Origin: Megalopta genalis | Lineage: Eukaryota > Arthropoda > Insecta > Hymenoptera > Halictidae | Length of the DNA stretch: 64,000 nucleotides | Direction: 5' to 3' | NCBI RefSeq assembly: GCF_051020955.1 | Contig: NC_135018.1 | Coordinates: 1,798,001 to 1,862,000 of the forward strand | Part shown: in pieces, positions 45,011-56,823 of the stretch | How the letters are laid out: each line of letters starts with the position of its first letter | Numbering within the stretch: position 1 is the first letter of the stretch | Translations under genes and position numbers: made by a program | The notes under the pieces: model-generated | Seen by the model: only the letters and a program-made list of their open reading frames with translations | Told to the model about the DNA's origin: nothing | Databases searched by the model: none

Positions 45011-45305
45011 CTTGCGCTCGCAGGCCATAAATAGAAACAATCAGAATAGTTTATATCTCATAATATTTTAGATCTCGATATCGAAAAATCGAAAAGTCGC
45101 CATCTTTGAAATTATCGACGTCGTTCTTTTGTTCCAATATTTGCCACAACCGTATTCGTACTAATTACGAATCTTACGGGATAAGTGTTGGTATTACTGC
45201 TGGTATTACCCAAATACTGCGGTATTTGATAAAAGTAATAAAAGCCACATTTTTTTTTCGAGAGGCCGATTAGTCGCTTCGCGTGGCAAAAATGGAAGGA
45301 AACAC

Positions 45306-45905
45306 GCGATACAGAGTTTTCTGGCGAAAACGTCGCGACCAGCCTTTCGATCTACCCTATTTTACATTTTAGATTTTCATTACGTGACGCGATTAATCGT
45401 GCGGGTCCAGCAGCCAGCCACGTTGAATAAACCGGCGAGAAATTTCATCGATAATTCCCGCGAAAAATGCGCGTCCATTTCGCGCGGGCACGGATCATGA
45501 AAATCTCCGCGGACATTATCAGTTTATTCGGCCTTGTAAAAAGATCTTCCTAAGAGCGGATTCGCTGATGTATCCCAACATTTCTTCGTTAAAACCGGCG
45601 GTCCGTGCGACCCGTCTTCCGCCGCTGGTTCCCCGAGGATGGGGAAACTGCAAAAATTAGGATCAACAGAGGCCACGGTGGGATCTCTTTTATCATTGTC
45701 GGTGTTACCGAAGAAAGATAACCTTCCTAAGAGTGTCCCGGCTGGGAAAAAGAGGATCGCGGATAACGAGCCACGTCATGCACGATTTTCATTTCTTCCT
45801 GGCCGCCGGACGACGAGAAATCCTTCTGAAGGATTTAGAGGATTCGCGGGATTGTAAAAGATAGCAGAGAATTTCAGGAAACATCGGGAACGGATACTCG
45901 ATACT
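45306..45905. other. Single-copy block, no gene identified
   Basis: A 72-codon plus-strand frame (45639-45857, starting MGKLQKLGSTEATVG) has an ATG in a reasonable context but no recognised family. Otherwise empty. Confidence 0.4.
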
Positions 45906-47515
45906 CCGCAAACTAGAGCTTTCTGTTCGAATAACGATTGTTCGTCGTTCGTCGTTAATTATTATAGAGCTTTTTATTCGAATAACGACTACTCATAGTT
46001 CATCGTGAATTATTCTAGAGCTTTTTATTCGAATAACGACTACTCATTGTTCGTCGTAAATTATTCTAGAGCTTTTTATTCGAATAACGACTACTCATAG
46101 TTCATCGTAAATTATTCTACAGCTTTTTATTCGAATAACGACTACTCATTGTTCGTCGTAAATTATTCTAGAGCTTTTTATTCGAATAACGACTAATCAT
46201 AGTTCATCGTAAATTATTCTAGAGCTTTTTATTCGAATAACGACTACTCATTCATTGTTCGTCGTAAATTATTCCAGAGTTTTTTATTCGAATAATGACT
46301 ACTCATTGTTCATCGTAAAGTATTCTAGAGCTTTTTATTCGAATAACGACTACTCATTGTTCGTCGTAAATTATTCTAGAACTTTTTATTCGAATAACGA
46401 CTACTCATAGTTCATCGTAAATTATTCTAGAGCTTTTTATTCGAATAACGACTGCTCATAGTTCGACCTAAATTATTCTAGAGCTTTTTATTCGAATAAC
46501 GACTGCTCATAGTTCGACCTAAATTGTTCTAGAGCTTTTTATTCGAATAACGATTACTCATAGTTCATCGTAAAGTATTCTAGAGCTTTTTATTCGAATA
46601 ATGTGTGACTACTCATATATATATATATACTTCGTCGTTAATTATTTTAGAGCTTTTTATTCGAATAACGAATGCTCAGAGTTCGACCTAAATTATTCTA
46701 GAGCTTTTTATTCGAATAACGACTACTCATTCATTGTTCGTCGTAAATTATTCCAGAGTTTTTTATTCGAATAATGACTACTCATTGTTCATCGTAAAGT
46801 ATTCTAGAGCTTTTTATTCGAATAACGACTACTCATTGTTCGTCGTAAATTATTCTAGAACTTTTTATTCGAATAACGACTACTCATTGTTCGTCGTAAA
46901 TTATTCTAGAGCTTTTTATTCGAATAACGACTAATCATAGTTCATCGTAAATTATTCTAGAGCTTTTTATTCGAATAACGACTACTCATTCATTGTTCGT
47001 CGTAAATTATTCCAGAGTTTTTTATTCGAATAATGACTACTCATTGTTCATCGTAAAGTATTCTAGAGCTTTTTATTCGAATAACGACTACTCATTGTTC
47101 GTCGTAAATTATTCTAGAACTTTTTATTCGAATAACGACTACTCATAGTTCATCGTAAATTATTCTAGAGCTTTTTATTCGAATAACGACTGCTCATAGT
47201 TCGACCTAAATTATTCTAGAGCTTTTTATTCGAATAACGACTGCTCATAGTTCGACCTAAATTGTTCTAGAGCTTTTTATTCGAATAACGATTACTCATA
47301 GTTCATCGTAAAGTATTCTAGAGCTTTTTATTCGAATAATGTGTGACTACTCATATATATATATATACTTCGTCGTTAATTATTTTAGAGCTTTTTATTC
47401 GAATAACGAATGCTCAGAGTTCGACCTAAATTATTCTAGAGCTTTTCGAATAACGACTACTCATAGTTCGTCGTAAATTATTCCAGAGCTTTTTATTCGA
47501 ATAACAACTATTATA
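45906..47515. repeat. 51 bp satellite, about 31 copies, with higher-order structure
   Basis: Unit: ATTATTCTAGAGCTTTTTAT then TCGAATAACGACTACTCATA then GTTCATCGTAA. Each unit holds the 12 bp palindrome TTATTCGAATAA. A rare variant with GTGTGACTACTCATATATAT recurs 738 bp apart (46603, 47341), and the CATTCATTGTTCG variant recurs at 46250, 46732 and 46988, showing multi-unit duplications. Frames through it follow from 51 being divisible by three. Confidence 0.95.
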
Positions 47516-48155
47516 ATAAATTTAACCATAGGTAAATTTCAGTGTTTATCAATAGAATGGAATTTTGTTATTAATATTTCATCCACCGTATAAATAACTA
47601 GACGACTCACTGAAGACACAATTTGTAAAACGTAATTGCATAAATGTTTCAGCATTAATGTCAACGCATCTGTTTATACCACTGTTTAATTGAACAATTT
47701 CTGTGCCGCGTGAATCATTTTATTTGAGATTGTTATCGAACAATAATATATATAAAGTGTACGTTCGTGTAAACGTCGAGGCCTGCGAACGATTATTCGA
47801 TTATTCTACTTTCAACAGGATGCAACCGTCTGGGTTTATCAACCATTAACTGCACGTGAACTACGTACGCAAAGAGAATCTATTTGTTCTCGCAGGTATC
47901 TCGTACATCCGTCCGTTTTACCCGAACTGCCGTTTCCTTTTTGAAAGCATCTGTACGAGCTGAACAATACGCAAATATTTATAATTCGTCGTACAACGAT
48001 GTAATATGTGTATATATGTACATTGATCATTTCAAGTTAATAGCTCGGCAAGCAAGTTGAATAAACACTAACTTGGCATATCTATAATGTTAGGAAACAC
48101 GAAAGTATCCAAAAAACGATTCCTGATAAGTAATTTGTTAATTCCTGATAAAATA

Positions 48156-48209
<54 letters not shown>

Positions 48210-48404
48210 TTATATGTACAAATAAATTACAGTCCCTTTGTTGTAAGAAAATTCAGCTTCTATTTCTGAAGATATAGAAATGGTTTTAATTATTCGTCAA
48301 CATTTCCGGTGAATATTTTCTGTATTATATGAAAAAGTATCAAATTATATATAATAATTATAAATATATAAAATTACACCGTCGTTCTATTACACACCTA
48401 CAGA
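47516..48404. other. Spacer with (TA)n at 48160-48206
   Basis: No gene seen. The TA run is about 23 repeats long. Confidence 0.5.
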
Positions 48405-49045
48405 TGTCTTGCAGGCGCCATTTTGTTCACGCTTATGATTTTCTTATCCATTTGCTTCGATGAAATTACAATAAATAATACTAACAGTAATATGTATACT
48501 AGCATTTTTCACAGAATCTTACATTATTATACTTACACTATTACACTTAAAAAACAGCTAGAATTATGAAGAACAATTGGAATCGTGTTACAGCGATGCA
48601 TGAATTTACTAGTAAAATATCTTGCAGGCGCCATTTTGTTCACGCTTATAATTTTCTTCTTAATTTGCTTCAACGAAAATACAATAAATAATACTAACAA
48701 TAATATATGCTAGCATTTTTCACACAATCTTACGTTATTATACTTACACTATTACACTTAAAAAACAGCTAGAATTATGAAGAACAATTGGAATCGTGTT
48801 ACAGCGATGCACGAATTTACTAGTAAAATATCTTGCAGGCGCCATTTTGTTCACGCTTATAATTTTCTTCTTAATTTGCTTCAACGAAAATACAATAAAT
48901 AATACTAACAATAATATATGCTAGCATTTTTCACACAATCTTACGTTATTATACTTACACTATTACACTTTAAAAAACAGCTAGAACTATGAAGAACAAT
49001 TGGAATCGTGTTACGGCGATGCACGAATTTACTAGTCAAATATCT
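48405..49045. repeat. Three-copy tandem repeat, 211-213 bp unit
   Basis: CTTGCAGGCGCCATTTTGTT begins the units at 48408, 48621 and 48832. Units 2 and 3 are nearly identical; unit 1 is a little diverged. Each ends with GAACAATTGGAATCGTGTTA and GAATTTACTAGTAAAATAT. Confidence 0.93.
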
Positions 49046-49936
49046 CGCTTGCAATTATATCATAATTTACATCATTGCGCGGGGGGAAGGGTGGGGGATT
49101 AGATAGCGATGTGTGAGCGATTACTTCGACAAACGCGCGGCTCAAACGTGCATTTACCGGCGATCCCAGCAAGCGGTGTGTGAAACGCTCCGTGTCGGCG
49201 AAGTCCATTAACTATTTAATTTCCATCAATAATTCGAGAGGGACTCGCGCGGCTACTATGTAGCACTAATAGGATTTCCTATAAGCGTCAGACGTAAACG
49301 ACCGGACGCACGCGTTCGCCGCATGCGATCGGACGCAACGTCCGCGCGCAAATGATATTTGCGCGTCTTAAGCGCGCGACCGGGCCCGTGCTTCGCATAC
49401 GATTTGCGTACGATGCATTCATTATTCAGTATATTACCGTTTGCCACAGGCAGAACAGCTCGGGGTAAGGTATCGCCGCGGTTTTCTCAACGAAGGCGAA
49501 CTTTGTTTCGTTTTTAGAAGATTACGCGCTATAAAGCGTTAGATTTCGTTGCTTTTATGAAATACCGCAGTATTTGGGGCGTCCGCAGTAATACAACGCG
49601 TTCGCGTTCAGACTGCTTGCGAAGCAGACGAACGTCGAACACGTGCGTCGGACGTGGACGCTACATTTATCCGAAAAGACAGCTTTATTTTGTAAAATTA
49701 ACAATTTTATTTTACTACGTTTTTCTTTTTATTTATTTGTTCACTCAACATTAACATACACTGCATACATGATAAGCAGAGAAACGTAGGAAAAATCGAT
49801 ACGTATGATTCTTTTCTATTCTTATTTTTATAACAATGTTTTTCGTACCTTCGCGTAGGATCGGTCTCGAAATATTCGAAACATCTTGAAATTTGAGAAT
49901 ATGTTCTCGTTTTTTCACTAAAATTACTGATTCAAA
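49046..49936. other. Single-copy block with a CGCGCAAAT hairpin
   Basis: CGCGCAAAT-GAT-ATTTGCGCG at 49345-49365 is a perfect 9 bp stem. GC-rich from 49085 to 49410. No supported gene. Confidence 0.45.
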
Positions 49937-50294
49937 TAGCCAATGGTCGCTACTTTTTATGCGCGACGAGTATACTCGTCGTGACAGTAAAATATTGCCG
50001 CTAAGTGGTTAAGATTATGTCAAGGATATTAAATAGATTATTAAATAGCCGATGGTTGCTACTTTTTACGCGCGACGAGTATACTCGTCGTGACAAAAAG
50101 TACCGTCACTTCTCCACAACGAATATACTCGTCGAACACAGCAAACTGGTTAAGATTATGTCAAGGATATTAACTAGGTTATTAAATAGCCGATGGTCGC
50201 TACATTTTACGCGCGACGAGTATACTCGTCGTGACAAAAAGTACCGCCACTTCTCCACAACGAATATACTCGTCGAACACAGCAAACCGGTTAA
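49937..50294. mobile_element. Tandem TTAA units with 18 bp CGACGAGTATACTCGTCG palindromes
   Basis: Two full 141 bp units (50009-50150 and 50150-50291) plus a partial left unit, each bounded by GGTTAA. The palindrome is at 49964, 50073 and 50214. In the full units a second box (GAATATACTCGTCG) follows 26 bp later and ends 15 nt before TTAA. Layout and flanks match the right half of the TTAA element at 9982. Neighbouring units share one TTAA, so this is a tandem array of right-end modules. The 180-codon frame over it is repeat-derived. Confidence 0.8.
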
Positions 50295-51100
50295 AATTGT
50301 AAGCGCAGGAGAAGATAGATCGTCGCCTCCGCGCAAGAATTTCTCAGAAAAACCGATACACCATAAGCAATTGCGAGCCTATCCCCATCGAAACTCAACC
50401 CCTGTGGCGAAATTACAGCAACCGCGCGGCGTCCTCGACCGCCAAAGGTCTCCATCGAGCCAACCGGTTCCCTTCAACCCCCTCGGAGCCGTGGCGTTCG
50501 GCGGCCATGCCCGTTACACTTCGTCTCGGCGGCAGCATGTTTCTTGACAGAACGTTAATAAAGTTTTCCAACTCGCATAAATCAGCGACGTTCTTTAAGT
50601 TAAGGGGTGGCGGCGGCGGCGGCGGCGCGCGTTGTCCGTGGAGGACGGCCCATAAAAGCAACAAAGTTTAATGCGTTTCAATAAATTCCATGCTACACAC
50701 CTTCCTCCAGCTCCGTCCTACAGCCCCCACCCCCCTCCACACACCCTTACCTGCGTTCCCTTCGATTTCACACGAGGGTAGTTTCTCCGGTCGTTCCACC
50801 TCGTTTTTCCGGCCCCGTATTTTCGAGCACGACGAAACTTTCGGAGGAACCGTGGCTACTTCTCGCGGCTGCGGAAAGTTCGGCTCTGTAACCGTGGCCT
50901 CGGAATACGAATGGCCTTCGAACGCTTTGATGGGGACCGACGGTGCCGCTGTAATTCCGATTTCCCGATTCGGATCGCCTCGCTTTTGCGGCCGATGGAT
51001 CTTTAAGGCGGCGATTTCTCGCGCTGGTTCGACGCGCGCGCGCGCGTCCGACACGTTTATGCTAATTCAACGGAAAATAATGCTCTCGCTTTCCTATAAG
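50295..51100. other. GC-rich single-copy block, no gene identified
   Basis: A (GGC)n run lies at 50611-50630. Opposite-strand frames of 128 and 151 codons overlap at 50668-51145; neither shows a domain. Confidence 0.45.
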
Positions 51101-51283
51101 TTTTCAATAATAATAATAATATGTAGTTTAATAAGTAATATGTAATAATAAGTTCTAATAATTATAATAATAATGATAATAATAATATGTAGTTTAATAA
51201 GTAATGAGTAATAATAAATTCTAATAATTATAATAATAATGATAATATGTAGTTTAATAAATAATAAGTAATAACAAATTCTA

Positions 51284-51319
<36 letters not shown>

Positions 51320-51478
51320 TGTAGATTAATAAATAATAAGTAATGATAAGTTCCATTAATAATAATAATGATAATAATAATATGTAGTTTAATAAGTAAT
51401 AAGTAATAATAAGTTCTAATAATTATAATAATAATGATAATACGTAGTTTAATAAATAATAAGTAATAACAAATTCTA

Positions 51479-51526
<48 letters not shown>

Positions 51527-51776
51527 TGTAGATTAATAAATAATAAGTAATAGTAAGTTCCAATAATAATAATAATAATGATAATAATAATATGTAGTTT
51601 AATAAGTAATAAGTAATAATAAGTTCTAATAATTATAATAATAATGATAATACGTAGTTTAATAAATAATAAGTAATAACAAGTTCTAGTAATAATAATA
51701 ATAATAATAATATGTAGTTTAATAAGTAATGAGTAATAATAAATTCCAATAATTATAATAATAATAATAAGTTTCG
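51101..51776. repeat. AAT-rich array with TATGTAGTTTAATAAGTAAT blocks
   Basis: Blocks of TATGTAGTTTAATAAGTAAT and AAGTTCTAATAATTATAATA alternate with (AAT)n of variable length. The 228-codon minus-strand frame, almost all Ile, Tyr and Leu, is a product of trinucleotide repetition. Confidence 0.93.
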
Positions 51777-52624
51777 TCATCGCTTGATTCTCTAACTGGT
51801 TAATGATATACGGCTAATAAATCTTGAATTTCATTGAATGCACTATTCGATAGCATTTGTATATACGATGATCAATAATTATATATAATATATCAAATAT
51901 CAGTGAAAATGCCCATATTGAAAAATCGTACAAAAACAGCTCGCGTTAATAATAACTTTCCCATACTTTCCGACTGTCGACAGCTATGAACAACGAGACG
52001 CGATGCTCGAACAATCGCGTCTCCTCTCCCGAGATCGTCCATTTTTCCGCGCAATTACGAGAGAAATCGCTGTGTATAAACGTGTACTCGTTCGGTCTAT
52101 TTGTTCATTCGGTGAACTTTTTCAAGTAAATAATCCGTTTACGCGTGACACGCGAGTCGCGGGTCGCGTGATAAAAATTCCACCTCGGCATAATATTTTA
52201 CGGATTGCCGGGGCAGAAAAAGTAGCGGGAGCGTTCCAGAAAATTTGGCGGACAGAAATCCGCGAGGGATGTTGCGCAGCGCCTCCCGTCGAATTTTACT
52301 TCCCCTTTTCACGGATTTGCTCCGCCAAGATTCGTTCACGCTGCGAGCCCGTCGCAACGTTATAAAAAAGTTCCTCAGTTTTTCAGGATTACGAGCGACG
52401 GGAACTGGTGGCAAGGCACGGGCGGTGTCTTGTCTCATCGTTTCCGCAACTGCGCGCGCCAAGGAGCAACCAGGACGACCGAAGAACTTCTTCCCGGCTC
52501 ACGGGGAACGTTGTTACAATTTCGGGGCGTAAACAATACGGGGAACGCGGTCACGTCGAACTGATCCTTAATTAACATTATCCTTGAATTAATATTTTCG
52601 ATTGTGTGGCAAATTATTAAGACA
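51777..52624. other. Spacer; worn Tc1-like MITE arm at 51983-52076
   Basis: CAACGAGACGCGATGCTCGA, then ATCGCGTCTCCTCTCCCGAG and AGAGAAATCGCTGTGTA follow the right-arm order with many changes. The rest is GC-richer and holds only overlapping short frames. Confidence 0.45.
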
Positions 52625-53080
52625 TGTTTTAATAATAATAGTATATATTATTATGTTATATATATTATATTAGTATATTAATGTATATTGCAGTAACTTT
52701 GAGAAGACAGCAGATTGATCGAGTATCGGATGCTTATTATATTATATATATAATATAATAATATATAATATAAATATATAATAATAATAATAAATACAAT
52801 ATAATAATATATAATAATGTTATATGATATTATTATTATTATTATATTATTATGTTATATATATAATATATAATATAAATATATAATAATAATAATAAAT
52901 ATAATATAATAATATATAATGATATATTATATAGTAATATTATATAATATTATATGATATTATTATTATTATTATATTATTATTATATATTGTATATATT
53001 ATAATATTATTATTATAATATATTATATAATAACATATATAATATAAATATATATATAATAAGCATCCGAATAATTTAAA
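52625..53080. repeat. AT array enclosed by an inverted CGGATGCTTATTAT
   Basis: CGGATGCTTATTATATTATA at 52727 and TATAATAAGCATCCG at 53056 are inverse, with about 320 bp of TAATATATAA-type repeats between. The block could form one long hairpin. Confidence 0.8.
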
Positions 53081-54260
53081 TTAATTTATATATATATATA
53101 TATATATAAATTAATTTAAATTATTAATGTTTGTAGCAATGTTAATGTTCGTTTTATATCGAAAAATATAGCTTGTATACCCTCCCTAGGTAAATGTTTT
53201 TTCCAAAAATTTAGGTCTGTTAATATTATCACGTTTATTTACATATTTCTCATTCTAACCAATTGTAACTTTTCCAAGCAATCGTTCAGACATCGTCGAA
53301 TATCTAAAAAAAAAAAAAAAAAAATACGGATCCAATTCGATCCAATTTACAGAATGTTATTTCGTTTCATCCAGCCAGCCGCGTTTCCGACGAGTATACT
53401 CGTCCCGAGGAAAATACATTAGTAAATTTGAAAAAATGTTTCGACCCTTTTGTATCTGTTCGAATAAAACGAGCAAACAGAACGAACATAAATAATTATC
53501 GCGAGAAAAAGCTGTGTATCGGTGGCTGGGTCCTGGGTCAGGCTTTTGCGCGCAACACGTGACTGGCACAGACTCCGTTTTTCCAATTCACGACACCTTT
53601 AAGATTTAATGTCCGTCGTTATGCAATTGACTCTGTAATACTGTAATCGCATCCGACAGGCGTCAAGCTGCAGCGTCGAATTTGCGGTTCCAATTGCACG
53701 CCGGAAAGGGGGCCCGTCGCGGCGGCCGGGCGGAAACCGCGTTCAAATTATGACGAGGCGGCCGCAACACACAGCCCCGAAAAAAGCAACCGAAATCTTA
53801 GCGTCAGTCACGGCATTAACGCCGGCATCCGACCATAGCATCGCGCAATTACTATTTCCGCTGGTGCCACACCTCTCCGGGGCCATCATCGCATTTCACC
53901 GGCCCGGCGAAAAAATCATCGACGAATTTCCGGGCTCCCATCTAGATTCTCGTTCGGTGGTTTCTCAACCTGAAGTTATTATTTATTTTCTGGTAACAAT
54001 ATATGTATAGTCGGTGTAAAAAGTGTTCGTGAAGTTTCTTAAACGGACCATGTGACTTTCTTTTGTAATTGGGTCGAGCGATCTAGATTTTATTGGGATG
54101 TTAGGAGGATTCATTTCATTTTTTAGTAGACTATTGTCAGAAAAAGTAAGATTGGTTGGAATGAGTGAAAAGGTTATATTAATTATGCTTTTTCATCTTT
54201 TTGTTGGTGAGCTTTGAGTATACTGAAAATTTCATTGGGATCGATTGACGTTGCTGCGAG
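53081..54260. other. Spacer; isolated GACGAGTATACTCGTC palindrome at 53388
   Basis: The 17 bp CGACGAGTATACTCGTC matches the boxes at 50 kb but has no nearby TTAA end. A run of 20 A lies at 53308. A GC-richer part (53500-54000) holds an 86-codon frame with no domain. Confidence 0.45.
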
Positions 54261-54261
54261 C

Positions 54262-54495
54262 AGTTATTAATAATATATAGTATAATATAATGTAATATAA
54301 TATAATGTAAAATAATATAATACTATAATATAATACTATAATATAATATAATAATATAGTATTTTAATAATATAGAATTTTAATAATGTAGTATATTAAT
54401 AATATAGTATTTCAATAATATAGTATATCAATAATATAGTATTTTAATAATATAGTATATTAATAATATATAATATATTAATAATATATTAAAGA
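54262..54495. repeat. TAATAATATAGTATT array
   Basis: Units of about 20 bp: TTAATAATATAGTATTT and ATTAATAATATAGTAT. Confidence 0.88.
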
Positions 54496-55229
54496 GAAAT
54501 TTATTTGCCATCCCAATCAATTTTTGAAAAGCCTTTTTGACCATTGTCTAGCATTATGGTAAGTCTAACAATTGACAAAAATTCGAGACATTTCGAATCT
54601 GAAAAGACTTATCGCGTTTTAAGAGTGGATACACATATTTACAATGTTCATTAAATTGTTGTATGTAACGACATTTGGTTAACGTGTAATATTCCTGCAG
54701 GGAACAGTAACTCGATATCCTGTTACCTAGCTGAATAATTACAGCAATGTAATTAGTCAGTACCGCGGATTAAAAAGGTAACACTGACACGCAATATGTG
54801 ATTAATGCTTTGAATTTCATTATTACATTTATATATTAGGACATTAACGATTCCTCTGCAGGCAAATTTCGGATCGTTAATAATTCCTGGGAGGCGCGTT
54901 TAAATTATATTGGCTCGTTCTGCATTCCTACTTAACGTTAATTGTGTAATACATACAGTGGCGCGAGTAATTATAGCTTCGAATTTTTACATTCTTAGCG
55001 CCGTTTCATCACGAAACTTAACCGAACGTCATTTTCGTATATTTCTGCTAAAGTAAAGCAGTTCTATTATTTCTAAAAATAATAGAAAATAGCTTTACTT
55101 TAGCTTCGTGTCTACTTAAACTAATTATGTTATTTTTTGTTCTATTGCAGGTATGTTCACATAAGCGAAGTATCGATCTTCATACTGCGACAGGCTACAG
55201 TTCGAAACGATTGACCATTACCAATGAGT
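54496..55229. other. AT-rich spacer
   Basis: An inverted pair (CTAAAGTAAAGC near 55047 and GCTTTACTTTAG near 55092) makes a 12 bp stem. Nothing else recognised. Confidence 0.45.
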
Positions 55230-55442
55230 AAGTTAATAGAAAAAGTTGATTTGAATCTTCAAACTCGATTTTCTCGAAAATTAAGTACCAAACAGAAAAG
55301 CTATTCTACACATTTTTCATGTTTCTTCAATGAAGAATCGCCTGATGCCCGCTTTTACATACCTTTCAGGGACACCCTGTATAATCGGCGAATTATCTTT
55401 CGGTTAATCTAGGTTATTTTGGGGTCAAAGAAAGACACCCTG
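55230..55442. mobile_element. Right ends of CACCCTG-type elements
   Basis: CTTTCAGGGACACCCTG-TA (to 55381) and AAGAAAGACACCCTGTG (to 55442) are two right tips of the CAGGGTG class. The first follows GATTTTCTCGAAAATTAAG and AAGAATCGCC. Left tips were not found. Downstream, GACCAAGGG-ATGACA-CCCTTGGTC (55462-55485) is a perfect 9 bp stem. Confidence 0.5.
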
Positions 55443-55519
55443 TGCTAGTAGACGATGACTGACCAAGGGATGACACCCTTGGTCTACTAAATATAATAAA
55501 ATCATTATAGTGGGCGAAA

Positions 55520-55785
55520 TATCTCGTAGTGCCATTATTATATTAACTATTATTATTATTAATTATTATACATTATTACTACATTATTATATATTATTAT
55601 TATATATATTTATATATATTATATATATTTATATATATTATATATTATTATTATTATTATATATTATTATTATATATATTTATATATATTATATATTATT
55701 ATTATATATATTTATATATATTATATATTATTATTATTATTATATATTATTATTATATATTATATATTATTTATATTAACAGGTT
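55520..55785. repeat. ATT/TATA low-complexity array
   Basis: TATATATTTATATATATTAT alternates with ATTATTATTATT; blocks recur every 70-80 bp. Confidence 0.88.
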
Positions 55786-56502
55786 AAATCGACATAATTT
55801 ATTTAATTCGTCTGTTACCAATATACTTGACAATTAAAATTCACGCAGACAATTTATTGTTACTAAATGATCATTAATAACTATACGTGTTCCTATATTT
55901 CTAAGAATACATTCGCGACAACGAAGTCACAATTGCCACAAAAGTGAGAGAAATTGTAGGCCGAGGGGTTGACAAATCCGGTCCGAAAATTTCGTCGAGA
56001 GACAAATCCGCAGTCGTCGGACGAAAGTCGAATCGTCCATCAAACATTTAACGAATCTACGTCGCGTAGAAAATTCACTCTCGGCCTCGCGATTATTGAA
56101 ACGCGACGCTCGCGTCTGATAACCGAGAGAGAGAGAGAGGAGGGGCGAGCGCATTTTGTGAATGACATTCATTAGCGGGGCTAACAACGTTCGACTTCCC
56201 TGGGTACATATTTTCATTCTCCGGCTCTCCGACAACTAAATCAAAATAAATTCACGGGGATGGAGGAAGCGGCGCGGAGAGGAGGTGGGTGCGGATAGTT
56301 CCGTGAATCCGCGCGACAAGCCGCGGAAAAAAAGCGCTCATCAGGATGCGTTTGTGCGCGCGGTTCTCCCCGCGTCTGATTTTTATGTGCCGTAAAGAAC
56401 TCTGTCGAGACTTTGGCCTCTGCCGAAGCTGAAAAACGAGAAAAGTGAAAAAAAGAGAGCGAGGAGCGGAAGGGATGACGGGGAGGAGGGGTGGAATCGT
56501 CT
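55786..56502. other. Spacer, no gene identified
   Basis: Includes a short GAGAGAGAGAGAG run at 56127. Frames overlap on opposite strands without domains. Confidence 0.45.
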
Positions 56503-56547
56503 CGCTCTCGCTCTCTCTCTCGGTCTCTCGCTGTCTCTCGCTCTCTT

Positions 56548-56579
<32 letters not shown>

Positions 56580-56741
56580 GCTCTCTCGCTGTCTCTCGCT
56601 CTCTCTCTCGCGCTCTCTCGCTCTCTCTCGCTCTCTTTCTCTCTCGCGCTCTCTCTCTCGCTCTCTCTCGCTCTCTCTCTCGCCCTCTCTCTCTCGCTCT
56701 CGCTCTCTCTCGCTCTCTCTCTCGCTCTCTCTCTCTCGCTC

Positions 56742-56822
<81 letters not shown>
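56503..56822. repeat. Interrupted (CT)n microsatellite, 320 bp
   Basis: CTCTCGCTCTCT blocks with periodic G substitutions, ending in an uninterrupted CT run of about 65 bp (56757-56822). Ser/Leu and Arg/Glu frames on either strand are artefacts. Confidence 0.97.

Positions 56823-56823
<1 letters not shown>

Larger units (their letters stand above)
44037..45305. mobile_element. Composite repeat R1-MITE-R2 with an insertion in R1
   Basis: TA-CAGGGTGAGCCATTTAAA starts R1, broken at 44073-44556 by a mariner-associated insertion, resuming at TATCTTCCAGACGGTCGAT. The MITE is 44836-45010. R2 runs on to about 45300 (GATTAGTCGCTTCGCGTGGC). This is the fullest R2 in the window. Confidence 0.88.

Noticed and set aside
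46734..46934. Protein with 17-residue repeats
   Set aside because: The 51 bp satellite unit explains both the period and the open frame.
49345..49371. CGCGCAAAT hairpin next to TTAA as another piggyBac-like end
   Set aside because: Only two bases separate the palindrome from TTAA and no inverse end was found, so it does not fit the 13-17 nt pattern.
50005..50547. 180-codon plus-strand frame with a repeated 47-residue unit
   Set aside because: The repeat is the 141 bp TTAA unit, a multiple of three; no conserved protein motif.
51094..51780. 228-codon minus-strand frame, the longest in the window
   Set aside because: Built from (AAT)n and related blocks; composition almost entirely Ile, Tyr and Leu.
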